Shown here: positions 20,418 through 30,945 of the stretch, piece by piece
How positions within the stretch are numbered: the stretch's first letter is position 1
How the letters are laid out: each line of letters opens with the position of its first letter
Assembly (NCBI GenBank): GCA_026770025.1
Contig: JAMXDE010000022.1
Coordinates: 310,001 to 374,000 of the forward strand
DNA length: 64,000 bases
DNA from: Craspedostauros australis
Taxonomy: Eukaryota > Bacillariophyta > Bacillariophyceae > Mastogloiales > Achnanthaceae
Reading direction: 5' to 3'
Position numbers and translations under genes: made by a program
Notes under the pieces: generated by a model
Told to the model about the DNA's origin: nothing
The model's database searches: none
Seen by the model: only the letters and a program-made list of their open reading frames with translations

Positions 20418-22022
20418 ATGGGCCACGTAGCAAACGGTGAGACGATTGAATCTGCCGCAGCAACAGAGGCGGCACCCAGCAACCTCATCAATCAGCCGTG
20501 CGCCAAGTACGCCGAGTCGACTGCTGGCATCAACCTCAAGATAACTCCCGATCTTGGACGTGTGCTGGTAGCGACAAGATCCTTCGATGTGGGGGAACGA
20601 GTGTTCCGCGAGGAGCCGGTGCTCGTCTGGACCCCCGACGATGACGAGGAATTCATCAGCCATTTCCATTCCCTCAGCGAAGATGATCGACGCATGATCT
20701 TGGCCATGCACCACGCACCACTTGACCATCCATCCGTGGAAAACCTGAAATCAAAGGCCCGTGATGTTGCGTACTTCTCTGGCATGGAGTATGTGACTGT
20801 CCTCAAGCTTCGCGCCATTCACGTCGCCAACGCACACCAGTATTTTGGCCACAACGAGCAGAAGTTTGAGGAGACGGTTGTCGAACGACCACCGCCAAGA
20901 ACTGCGTTGTTCCTCCTTGGATCTGTCGTGGCACATTCGTGCGAACCCAACTGCGCCTATTCCTCAAAGACCGAGGACGGGAAGTTGGAATACAAGGTTA
21001 TCAGGAAGATCGATGTGGGCGACATCATCACCTTCTCCTACATCGGCGATCTGTTCTCCACCAATACAGCCCAGCGACGTCGCCATCTGCAGGTGACCAA
21101 AGCGTTCTTCTGCCGTTGCAAGCGCTGTATGAGAGCAGATGACTGCCGCGTCGTCATTTGCGAGCGATGTCATCAGAAGGTTCAATGCAAGTACGATGCG
21201 AGTGAAACGGCAAAATGGGCGTGTTCAAGCTGCTCAGACGGTGCCGAGGTTGACTTCGCAGCCGACCCATTGATTGAGAGGGTCGAAGCAAGACTTGCAA
21301 ATAGCATCATCTCGATGGAAACGAGGCTTGGAATGGGCATCGGACATCTCGGAATGGGGGAGATGCAAGCGGCCGAGGCCCTTGTAAAGGATTGCTATCA
21401 CTACCTGAGTCCCGTCCATGGCTTGACATCCAAAGCCCGAGAAGCCTACATCAAGATCTGCGCGTCAAAGGCGGCGGAAGCGGAAATGATTGCATGGGGC
21501 CCAGAAATGGGCCCATTGTTCGCGAGATTTGCACCAGCGTGCGGTACGGCAAGCAGCCTGAGACTTCGAGCTGGGGTGATGGGTCTGAAGATGGTGTTGG
21601 CATGTGAATGTCAGGTGGCCGGGTGTACCGGTCTGACGTGCTCACCTCAGCTTGTCGCCAAGCACGAGCCTGTTTATGAGATGGCACAACCAGCATTCCA
21701 CGCGTTCCAAGATCTGATCAAGGCGACACCAGACATCAAGAAATGGAAACCTGCCCACATCGTCATCTTGAGACGGTACATTCCAAGTCTGCGCCTGCTT
21801 TGGGGCGAACATGACTCTGACGTTCAAGATATGGCGCAAACCTTGAACGCTGAAGGCGCGGGCACACTGTCAAATGCAGAAGCGGTCGCAGCTGAAGAAG
21901 CTGTGCAAGAGCCATTTGGGCCCAAGGTCAACTGGAAGCCGAATGCAAGCAAAAGCAACAAGAAGAAACAGAAAGGCCGCGGTACAAACAACAAGAAGAA
22001 GAAAGGTAAGCGATGGAGGTGA
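20418..22022 (+). CDS. SET-domain protein (lysine methyltransferase-like, no MYND finger)
   Basis: 534 residues. An N-terminal SET half begins near residue 50 (GRVLVATRSFDVGERVFREEP). The core motif AHSCEPNC is at 172-179, followed by VIRKIDVGDIITFSYIGD and a post-SET cysteine cluster (FFCRCKRCMRADDCRVVICERCHQKVQC). This is the SMYD-like arrangement without the inserted MYND finger. The C-terminal half is helical, and the tail is extremely basic (KKKQKGRGTNNKKKKGKRWR). Expected to use S-adenosylmethionine to methylate lysine on protein substrates. The stop at 22020-22022 lies just after a perfect GTAAGC donor-like site (about 22004), so a further exon is possible, but I see no compelling continuation. 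It is followed on the same strand by a second SET gene. Confidence 0.8.
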   Translation: MGHVANGETIESAAATEAAPSNLINQPCAKYAESTAGINLKITPDLGRVLVATRSFDVGERVFREEPVLVWTPDDDEEFISHFHSLSEDDRRMILAMHHAPLDHPSVENLKSKARDVAYFSGMEYVTVLKLRAIHVANAHQYFGHNEQKFEETVVERPPPRTALFLLGSVVAHSCEPNCAYSSKTEDGKLEYKVIRKIDVGDIITFSYIGDLFSTNTAQRRRHLQVTKAFFCRCKRCMRADDCRVVICERCHQKVQCKYDASETAKWACSSCSDGAEVDFAADPLIERVEARLANSIISMETRLGMGIGHLGMGEMQAAEALVKDCYHYLSPVHGLTSKAREAYIKICASKAAEAEMIAWGPEMGPLFARFAPACGTASSLRLRAGVMGLKMVLACECQVAGCTGLTCSPQLVAKHEPVYEMAQPAFHAFQDLIKATPDIKKWKPAHIVILRRYIPSLRLLWGEHDSDVQDMAQTLNAEGAGTLSNAEAVAAEEAVQEPFGPKVNWKPNASKSNKKKQKGRGTNNKKKKGKRWR

Positions 22023-22862
22023 AGATTGTGTTCGCAGTCGAATCGAACATGGGACTATTGCACCACGCAGGACGGAATATCAAAGAAGACATGAAATTCT
22101 CGGCACTCTCCCTCGCATTTCTCTGAATGAGTATCGTACCAAGGAACGATCCAGCAATCAGCGTCTCGGTGCTATCTCTCTGTGGTTGTCGGCTGCGGCA
22201 GCGACTACGACAACGAGAGGATCATACGTTCATACTATGCCATGGCATAGCAGTCTACTCGTGCTGGCATTCAAGTACAAGCCATGTGCGCCAAGTGAAA
22301 AAATGAAAAATATAAGAGAAAGATACGTACGTAGGTCTGGGCTCAATGATAACTCGACGCAAATGAATGACGCGAATGAGTTGAAGATGGAATCGCACAA
22401 CACGCACGATCTAATTTATGTATCGCATTGCATATTGTACATCACCTACGAGTTATTATATCATACAATACTGTATTCGATATATGTCGTTGTGCTCCAA
22501 CAAGGGCATTCTTGATGTGACTACGAAGGCGCATTCGAGTGCCGACGGCCTATCTAGTCTTGTTATTTAGTCTGGCCGTCAGTACGAAGCTCTTCTGTTC
22601 AACACGAACCAAACAACACACAGCAACCGCCTCACTTTTTCGAGAGAAACGACATTTGATGACACATCGCAGACCAATCCACCATCTGTTCCACGCAATC
22701 AGGTCGTCTTCCTTGTTGCACTCCTCCAATACGTACGTCGCTGACCACTGCTCCACGCTACCTTAGGTACCATACTCTACCACTCATCTGCACACACTTG
22801 GTCACCACGAGTTCACATACAATAGAGTATTCGTACAACCGTAGTCTAACTTCTCGCCAACG
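22023..22862. other. Intergenic region between the two SET genes
   Basis: 840 bp, AT-rich in the middle (22290-22520). Small ORFs are not protein-like. Probably 3'UTR of the upstream gene and promoter of the downstream one. Confidence 0.6.
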
Positions 22863-25073
22863 ATGGACACGGCAGATTGGGCACAGGAAGCGGAGGGGTT
22901 TCTCCACCGATACCACACGGACTTGTTGGATGCCATCAGCGAAGGCACACCTGCACACGACAGCGAGACTGCCAACGATGCGGCGACGATGTCAAGGATC
23001 CACGAGTCCTACTTTCCGCAGTTCGATGCAGACAACGTGCGGAAGTTGGTTCAGCAGAATCCAATTCTGAAGCAGCTGGATGTCACCAACCTGCAATCCG
23101 GGCCTTTCGAGCTTCTGGAGAACGTGCGAGGATGGCAACCAGCCTTGCGCCGTCTTCCCGATGCGCGAGATGCCAAGCTGGTGACGATGTGCCGTCGAGA
23201 TTTACGTAAATCCACACGTCATGGCGACAACCTCGTGCTGGTGACGCGGCAGCATTGGTCTCTCGTGGAATGCCTGCGTTGCATGCGTGGCTGTTACACT
23301 GATGATTCGGCCTTGGCGTGCCTGCGGAACGAGTTTCAAACCAGCAACGATCACTCCCTGCAACAGGGCGTCCACAAATTGAAAATCGAGCAATCCAGCG
23401 ATGCCGGGAGATACGTCTCGTTGGATGCGTCATGCGATCAGGCAGCTCAGCCGGGAGATGTCCTGTGCACGGCCACACCTTTCGTATGCGCACCCTACGA
23501 TTTCGGCGAGCATTCGGCATGCTTCCATTGCGCCAAGGATCTTGTCAGTGGAAAGGAAGACGCGTCGATGAAGAGCGGGCTGTCACAGGTTCGAGATCTG
23601 TCGCACCAATGCGCCATGTGCGGTGTCAGCCCCCTGGCATACTGCAGCGTATCGTGCCGACAATCTCATCAAGCGCAGCACGAACGTGAATGTGCACATA
23701 TTCGCCCGCTCGTGGAGAGAAGCAATTTCGAGAAGGATCGCATGTTCCCATTCAAGGCGCTGCTGGTGCTTCGAGCTGCGTTGAAGGCGGTAGAGGATCC
23801 CGATGGCTTTCGGCAGCTCATGGAGCTGGAAGATCACGCTGCAGACCATCAGCAGCACCATCCAAAGTATGTTGAACATGCCAAGAGCATATCGGAATGG
23901 ATCGTGTCTGATGTGTTGAACGAGAAAGACACGAAGGCAATTCTGGATGCCGCACTACCCGCGGAGAGGAAGGGGAAATGCAAAGACGATGGTGCTGTTG
24001 GAAAGTCATCCGTTGCCGACTGTCTGGTAAAGATCTTCTTCATGATCCACATCAATGCAATCAGCCTTGGACCGCACGCGGTCGGATTGTTCCCAGGCAT
24101 GCCGTCTATGTTCAATCACAAGTGCATGGAGAATGTGACGCACAGCTGGGACGTACCCATGGCATCGTCGAATGAAGCCAAAAGCGTCGGTGGGATGCTA
24201 CGATTCCGAGCCGTGGAGCAGATCAATGTCGGTGACGAGTGCTGCATCAGCTACGTCGATGGTCTGACTTTGCCCACATCCGAGCGAACAAAGGCATTGT
24301 CGAGTTACAAATTCTTCGACTGCGGCTGCACGCGGTGTCAGTCATCAGACGAAGAAGGACGATGCGATGCCATCCAGGAATGGGACACCGTTCAAGGAGC
24401 CATCAGCAATGCCGCCGAGAACGAGCGGCCATCTCTTCAGCTGTACAAACGCCGATGCGAGTTGGCCGATATTCTGTATCCATCCTTCTTCCTCTCGAAG
24501 GGATTGGTGTGGGAGGAGTTCGCGCATGCCGTGCTCGACGATATGGCAGAACGAAATGAGCAAAAACGAAAAGAAGAAGCAATCCAATACCTCCAGAATG
24601 CCAGAAAGCAATACGCAACATGCCGTGGCGAAGATTCCATCTTCGTTGCGCGTGTTGACAAGGCATTGTCATCTACTCTCGTGGTGTCCAATGACGAAAA
24701 TGGAGAGGGCAATGACGACGACGACGACGACGACAACGATGCACACGAGGAGGAAGATCCGAATGCTGACCTGAAATTCGCTTCGGAAGGATGGGCACCA
24801 GAGCTGCTGGAAATCAAGACGTACGAATCGTTGTCCGACGACCAGCTGGAAGACTTGTCGAGCCGCATCAAGGCATCCCTGCACAACACGGATGCAATCA
24901 CGTGGCTGCCTGGACACCGTTCATGCGAGATTGGATTTGGCATCAGGAGTTTGGTGATTGCATGCGAGGTCAATCTCGCACATCTATCGACGGAGGAAGT
25001 TGCAGAAACGATCCAAGATTCATTCGACGATGACGTCCAGCACGTGGACCCCATCTCAAACACCTACGAGTAA
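22863..25073 (+). CDS. SMYD-like SET-MYND protein
   Basis: 736 residues. A MYND-type zinc finger spans about 220-280: CFHCAKDLV, CAMCGVSPLAYCS, SCRQSHQAQHERECAHI, with an insert between the first and second Cys pairs. The second SET half follows: VGLFPGMPSMFNHKCMENVTHSW in place of the usual N-H-S-C-x-P-N, then INVGDECCISYVD, and a post-SET segment FFDCGCTRCQ. A TPR-like helical region follows, broken by an Asp/Glu run (near 24700-24750, polyD). The divergent FNHKCMENV motif (Ser replaced by Lys, Pro by Met) raises doubt about catalysis. The family methylates histone and non-histone lysines. Start at 22863 precedes helical sequence without an alternative Met nearby. Likely an old paralogue pair with the SET gene upstream, although sequence similarity is low. 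Confidence 0.82.
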   Translation: MDTADWAQEAEGFLHRYHTDLLDAISEGTPAHDSETANDAATMSRIHESYFPQFDADNVRKLVQQNPILKQLDVTNLQSGPFELLENVRGWQPALRRLPDARDAKLVTMCRRDLRKSTRHGDNLVLVTRQHWSLVECLRCMRGCYTDDSALACLRNEFQTSNDHSLQQGVHKLKIEQSSDAGRYVSLDASCDQAAQPGDVLCTATPFVCAPYDFGEHSACFHCAKDLVSGKEDASMKSGLSQVRDLSHQCAMCGVSPLAYCSVSCRQSHQAQHERECAHIRPLVERSNFEKDRMFPFKALLVLRAALKAVEDPDGFRQLMELEDHAADHQQHHPKYVEHAKSISEWIVSDVLNEKDTKAILDAALPAERKGKCKDDGAVGKSSVADCLVKIFFMIHINAISLGPHAVGLFPGMPSMFNHKCMENVTHSWDVPMASSNEAKSVGGMLRFRAVEQINVGDECCISYVDGLTLPTSERTKALSSYKFFDCGCTRCQSSDEEGRCDAIQEWDTVQGAISNAAENERPSLQLYKRRCELADILYPSFFLSKGLVWEEFAHAVLDDMAERNEQKRKEEAIQYLQNARKQYATCRGEDSIFVARVDKALSSTLVVSNDENGEGNDDDDDDDNDAHEEEDPNADLKFASEGWAPELLEIKTYESLSDDQLEDLSSRIKASLHNTDAITWLPGHRSCEIGFGIRSLVIACEVNLAHLSTEEVAETIQDSFDDDVQHVDPISNTYE

Positions 25074-25308
25074 CCCAAACTCACGGTTCTTCCTGCTCGT
25101 ACCACCATGTATGGACACATTGCATACTTGGAAGGTGTTGAATTCATGCCACAAGCTAATATATGAATTATGAGCATCATGCCATACGAGTCTGCGGCTG
25201 CATTTGTATGAAGCCATCTTCAGTATGTACCGGGACCATACTCTAACGTGATCCGGTTTGATGTTCTTCGCTTGCAAGCGCGAGCATTTTTCGCGGAGTC
25301 GTTCTGAT

Positions 25309-28300
25309 CTACCTGCGCAGGGCTCGTCTGGCCTCAAACACACGGTCTTCGCCGAAGTACAAGGAGAGGGTGTCGCGGTCCACTGCCAATGAGTCGTGCG
25401 TCATGTCGTCGTTGACGCTCATGATGTAATCGATGGCATGGCTTGTGTTCACGTGGTCTGCCAACGGTTCCTGACTGTCCTCTCGCGTAATGTCCTCACC
25501 AAAGCGGAATTTTAAGTTCGGCATGGCCCTGTTGGACTTGCACAATCTCTGCATGAAGGTGCAGAGGATGTCGGCGTGCTTGTAGCGGAAGGCTGCTGTG
25601 CGTTCCTTCTCAGATTGTGTCAACCGCACAAAGACGTACCACGAGCCCTTGGCGATCGGATCATCAGCATCTGCTGCAAGCGACAACGCTGGATCGTCGG
25701 GATGCGGTCGTGTCAGGACAGCGTCGATGCTGTAAAGGTTTCGCAGATCCTCCGATTCGTTGATCTGCGCAAAGACCGGAGCGATATCCGGTTGCTTGTC
25801 CGCGTCCATACACCTGAAGTACACCAGGACTTCGCCGGAATCCGTTCCAACCGTGATAGCTTCGACGGTCGCAGCGGTGCTGGATCTTCTGTCGCCCACC
25901 TTGGGGCTTGAGCGTTTGACGCTGCCGTCCACAGATCCGGGGCCGTTCCTAAATTTCGAGACCAATGTCTTTTTGCTCGATGCTCTGGTGTTCAACGTGT
26001 TGTGCGAGACCACGCTTTCGGCGTCGCCCATGTCGGTGGAGCGAACAGTGGCAACACGCGTTCGTGACCTTCGTGTCGAAAGAGAGGCGACTTCATCAGT
26101 CTCGCTGTCTGCGCGAGCTGCCCTGCGCCGTTGGTTGACGCTGCCGGCAACGCTCGCACCCTGTTGATTCACTTGTTCGTCGCCGTCAGTATTGTTGCTG
26201 CTGTTCCCGCCGCTGCTCTTGTTCTCGTCGTTCCTGGAATCTTGCGACGTGCCGTCTTCGGAATCCTTTGCCACGCTCGTTTCCACGTCCTCTTTCGGCA
26301 TCACGTTTTCCTTCGCTTGATCTTCGCCGCTCACCTGACGCGTCTTGCCCCAGGAGAAGTCGTCCATGTGGAGGAAGGAGTAGATGGGGAGGTAGAGGTA
26401 GAAGACGGGGATGCCGAGGAAGACGTAAATGATGAACCAAAGGAAGCAGTCGAATCGCCGTCGCACGACGAATGGAATGATCATGAGAGTGATGGTCAGG
26501 CAGTAGAACCACAGAATGAGCGAGTCGATGGTCTCGGATCCGGAGGCGTACAGGTACGTGAGGTAGCCGAGGTAGGCGATACTAGATGGCAAGATGATCG
26601 TGGCCAGAAGATCGGCGATCACGATGGACTTCATCGAGATGCAGCAGATGCCGCACATCGTGCCGACCTTGAGGAGCTCGAACATGTTGTGCATCGTGGA
26701 GTTGATCCATCGACGGCGCTGGCTCAGCAGGATGGAGAAGGTGTTGGGGACGATGGTCCAGCAGATGGCTTCGGGGACGAAGCTGAGCCTCATGTCTGGG
26801 AAGTTCTGCAGCAGGAGCGTCGTCAGCATGCGGTCCTCGCCCAATTCGAACAGGTTCATTTCGTGCAGGGAGGTGATGTCGTTGCGCGAGTACTCGACGA
26901 GGATGTCGTCGGAAGAAATCAATGGGTGCGCACTCTCCGTGAAGAGACGGTACATCGTGAAGCATCCCGGCAAGCACGTGACGCACCCAAAGACAGACTC
27001 GAACGCTTTCTTCATGTGATGGCTGGAGAAGTACTCGAAGACTTGCATCATGGATACCCAGGAGTCCCACTTGTTGTCCACTTGCGTTTCACCGCAGCAG
27101 GCCAGCACCTTCTTATTGTGTTCCAGATGATACACCATGTGCTTCATGGCATCGGAATCCACACGCGTGTCGGCGTCGATCGCCATCATGTACTCGATCT
27201 CCTTCAGTGGGACCCCGAGCTGTCCGAGCTCCTTTTGGACCAGCATATCGAGCTCTGTGGGCTTGCGGTTGTACTGCAACCGATTCAGCATACCTGCAAT
27301 GACGAGCTGCGAATCGCGCTTGCCCCGATTTCCTGCCTTTTTCGTGCCGCGATCCTCCATGGCTCCTTGCTTGATTAGGACGACGTAGTTGAGACGCCTT
27401 GTGATGCCCTCGACCTCCTCGATCTCCTTTACCTCCTTTTCGTAGATTCCGGAATACGCGGTAATGTAGTTGTCGGTCTTCTTTCCCAGACTCTTGTACT
27501 GGAAGGCTTCGTCCATGTTGTTGAATTTGAAGCCCAGGATGTTGCCGAGGATCTCGGGTGTGCTCTGCGTCTCGCCATGCCCCGTGATGACGCCATCGGC
27601 GACGACGACGAGAACTCTGTTCTCCTCCGGATAATCGTTGACAATGACGCTGTCAATTGTTTTTCGGAGCTCGTCGTCTGACTCGTTGTAGCACGGCACC
27701 ATGATCATGACTTTGGCTTGGCGGTCCTCCGGGGTGAAGTTGGGTGCTTTGCGGTGCAGGTAGAGCAAGGACGAGAGGACCTGAACGAGCATGATGAAGG
27801 TGACGAGGAAGAGGAGGAAGTACATGGCGATGCCAATCGTGTCGCAGATATCGTCGCCGGCGGTGTCGATTGTGCCATGGAAGAACATGTGATCGAGGCA
27901 TTCCTTGTAATCACTCGTGTTGAAGACTTCATTGTACAGCGCGCTGGCATCCTCGCCTAGCTTGTTGACGATGAGGTCGTGGAGGCGCTCGTCCAGGTAT
28001 GCGTTGGCGTTTTCGTGCGTCCTTTCGATGCGCTCTGTCTCGTTGTTCCTGTGCATGTGCGCGTGAATGTGTGCGCGTCAATGTGTGTGTGTGTGTTGTG
28101 TGTGCGGTTAGGGTGAGAATAGTACAATAACATCATTGAATGAATGAATGCGTTAGTGCCGGAAGATACTGGTATGAAGGACGCGCACAACACAAGTGTT
28201 ACCATGGTCAACCAGATCATGAAACCACAGCAACAGTCAATGCCATGACATACTATTGTCCCAACAATAACAACACTCGTACAACTTACCGCAACTCAAT

Positions 28301-29935
28301 GATGTACTGCGTGACATCGTAGATGGTGTTGTTGATGGTGATGAAGTCGATGCCCTGCGCGCTGCGCACCTCCCAGAGGGGCACGCGCGAGGTTTCTTGG
28401 GGGACGTTGCCGAACATGTCGCGGACGCCTTCGGGTCCCACGATGTTGGTGTGGCAGAAGGCCTGCTCGTCTGTCTCGTTGAAGAAGCTGAGCTGCGGGC
28501 AGGATGGTTCATCGAACTGCGAGACATCCTTGTTGGGGTCGACGCAGAAGGAGGGCAGGGAGGACGGTGGTCGGCGCGGGAAGAAGACGGAGGCGTCGCG
28601 CTCGTAGAAGTCCCGGATGAAGTTGGATCCGCCCGGATGCTTGTCGGCGTAGGACTTGGCGTCGTACTTGGTTCCGAATATGATCATCCAGGGCTCCTTG
28701 TGGTTGCTGTCCACCGAGTCCGTGAAGAGACTTGCCGATCTGCAGAAGTAGATGGGTAGGAAGCCGATGCCGCCGACGACGAAGAGCGAGATGAGCAGGA
28801 CGATGATGCAGATGGTGACCTTTTCACGCCAAGCCTGCTTGATGCCGGCGATCTTGTTTTCGTCCTCCGCCTCCGCCTTGATGCAGGCGTTGGGGATGCA
28901 GCATGTGAGGCATTTGGACAGGTTTCTCCAGAATGCAGCTCCCTTCGGTTCCTGCTTGCGACTGAAGACCTTGATGTCATCTGCGAATTTGGGTTTGTTC
29001 TTCTTTCGCTTTTGGGGTCTGTCATATCGGAGCATGCCATCCTCCTTGGCCCTGGCAGCGCCCTTCTCGATGGCAGCGGAAGGATCCACGCCTTCGAAGG
29101 CCTTGAGTTCGGCCTCGGCGGCGGTAGTGTAGCGCTTGGAGGGCAGACTGCTGCCGTCCGCGCTGGCCATGGTCATGTATTCATCGTCGGCCTGGCTGTC
29201 CTCCATGAGGTCGTCGTCTTCGGGATCGACGTAGATTCGATTTGGCACGCCGTGGAAGTTGGTGCCATCGTAGCCGTGCGTATCGTCCAGGCTTCCGTTG
29301 CGGGACGCAAGGCGCTGCGGCTGTGACGGCATTCCGTCCGGGTTGGCCCTTCGCTCCACGCGGGACGGAACGACACCGCGGAATCCCATCAACTCCGGTC
29401 GGTACGCTGCGCCGCTCTCATCGCCGGCAAAGAACGCAGGTGCCTGCGGACGTCCGCGCGATCGTGGCATGGGTCCTCCGACGGGAAGGCTGCGTCCGGG
29501 GTGAGGTGATTGCGGCGGTGCCGCGTATGGGCTGTGCATGACGGGAGGTGGAGCGGCGTGCATCGCGGGAGCATGGTCAAAGTAGGCCGGGCCTGGAGGA
29601 GGTCCCATGGAGGGGTAGACGTACTGCGACCTTGCGCGCGGCGGCCCGGTGGGCGAAACGAAGGGTTGCGCACCGTAAGCGCTGCGCGCATCGAACTGCG
29701 GGGCGTAGCGTGGAGATGGAGACTGCGGCGGCACCATGCCCGTGTGAGAGTGGAAGCTCCGCTGTCTGCGCGGGTCCTGCGGCATCATCTGAGGAGGGTA
29801 CGGCGGTGGCCCCTGCGGGTATCCCGCCGGCATCTGCTGAGCGTACTGCCGATTGTCGGGGCCGCCTGGAGGAGGGCCTGCCCCGTGCGAGTACCCAGAT
29901 CCCGATCTTGGTCGTCCATGGCTGCTCATCGTCAA
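25309..29935 (-). CDS. Chitin synthase, division-2-like (two exons)
   Basis: Exon 1 is 29935-28290, exon 2 is 28048-25309, with a 241-bp intron (GTAAGT...GCACAG); the product is 1461 residues. N-terminal ~200 residues are Pro/Gly-rich. A transmembrane segment at ~373-397 (VTICIIVLLISLFVVGG) follows a Trp/Cys/Lys region. Then comes a cytochrome-b5-like domain with HPGG at ~433-436, and NTIYDVTQYI before the junction. The family-2 glycosyltransferase core lies in exon 2: VMIMVPCYNESDDELRKTI, DADTRVDSDAM, GEDRMLTTLL (E953-D954-R955) and the chitin-synthase signature QRRRW at 992-996. Several C-terminal membrane helices and a charged tail follow. It polymerises UDP-GlcNAc into chitin at the plasma membrane. 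The b5-like domain plus the TM layout resembles fungal class IV and related enzymes. Start: MTMSSHGRP at 29935; no better ATG nearby. Confidence 0.9.
28049..28289 (-). other. Intron of the chitin synthase gene
   Basis: 241 bp, phase 2, GTAAGT donor at 28289 and CACAG acceptor ending at 28049. The 3' part contains a (CA)n run on the coding strand. The flanks join as IIELR|NNETER in frame. Confidence 0.88.
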
Positions 29936-30945
29936 AGTCTATTGTTATAGTTATAGTTAGCGTTGACTGCTATTGCTATTGCTGTTGCTATCGTGGAGTG
30001 TTGTCGTCGTTGTTGACTGCTTGTGTTGTTGGCTGCTTGTGATGACTGCCTGTGTTGGCCGCTGTCAAGTTCAGAACCCTGCATTAGTGCGAGCAATGTG
30101 TTGAGATTGGTGGCAAGTGTGGGTGGAGTGGACGTGAGAGACACAGAGCGTTGTGGAGTACAAGCTATCACTGCTGGCTGCTATGTTGTCATCCTTGATG
30201 GACGCACATGCAACATAACACAACATAACACAACGCGACGCACCTTGTCTTGTTGCTTTCTCTATCTTTTTATCTCCCACGTTTGTGTGCTTGCCTTGTT
30301 TGTTTTACGTACGGCTATGGCGCGATCTGAGGCTTGGCGCGTCTGGTCTCCCTATTCTCGATGCGTTCGAGGCGGGGCTGGGGTGTTGCACAATGGCCTT
30401 TGGTTGCGATGTTGTCCGTATTTTATGATCGTGACAAGACCGCGACGGAATGGTGGATGTTGCGGTTTGGGCTGGGGTGTTGGGATCAGTTGTCCCATAC
30501 CATCGCGATGGTTGAATTCATCCACCGTTCTGTGCAGTGTTTGCCTTTCCTTTCTATGTGATAATTCGTGCACACCCTTGTTTGGCCGGCATCATTTTTA
30601 GGACGGGAAAACATCCCGAAAACGTTTTGCTGGTTGCGTCAACGAACTTCCCTATTGATTTGTGTGCAAGGGAGAAGTGTCAATGCCCTGTCTGCACAAA
30701 TAGGTGTCCTTATGTAAACAAGAAGCGTTTGCATCACACAAATGTCCCTGATGTGAATCGTGACTAACGCACCGGATGACGACCATGGTGCCACCGTCAT
30801 TTTTATCGGCTTCGTAATTCTTACAGTTCGATTGCACAATCACAACCAGACAGTTGCACACCGCGGCAACTCCAAGTGTTCTCATCTCAATCAGATGCAA
30901 CGACAACTCAGTTGAAGCCTCGCACACAAACTCTTCCCAGTCGAT
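29936..30945. other. Intergenic region upstream of chitin synthase
   Basis: 1.0 kb between two minus-strand genes. Next to the chitin synthase start is a low-complexity ATAGC/ATAAC-rich stretch (about 29940-30000). The rest has overlapping short ORFs without domains. Confidence 0.6.

Noticed and set aside
26131-27378. 415-codon plus-strand ORF opposite chitin synthase
   Set aside because: Antisense shadow; chitin synthase motifs on the other strand are unambiguous.
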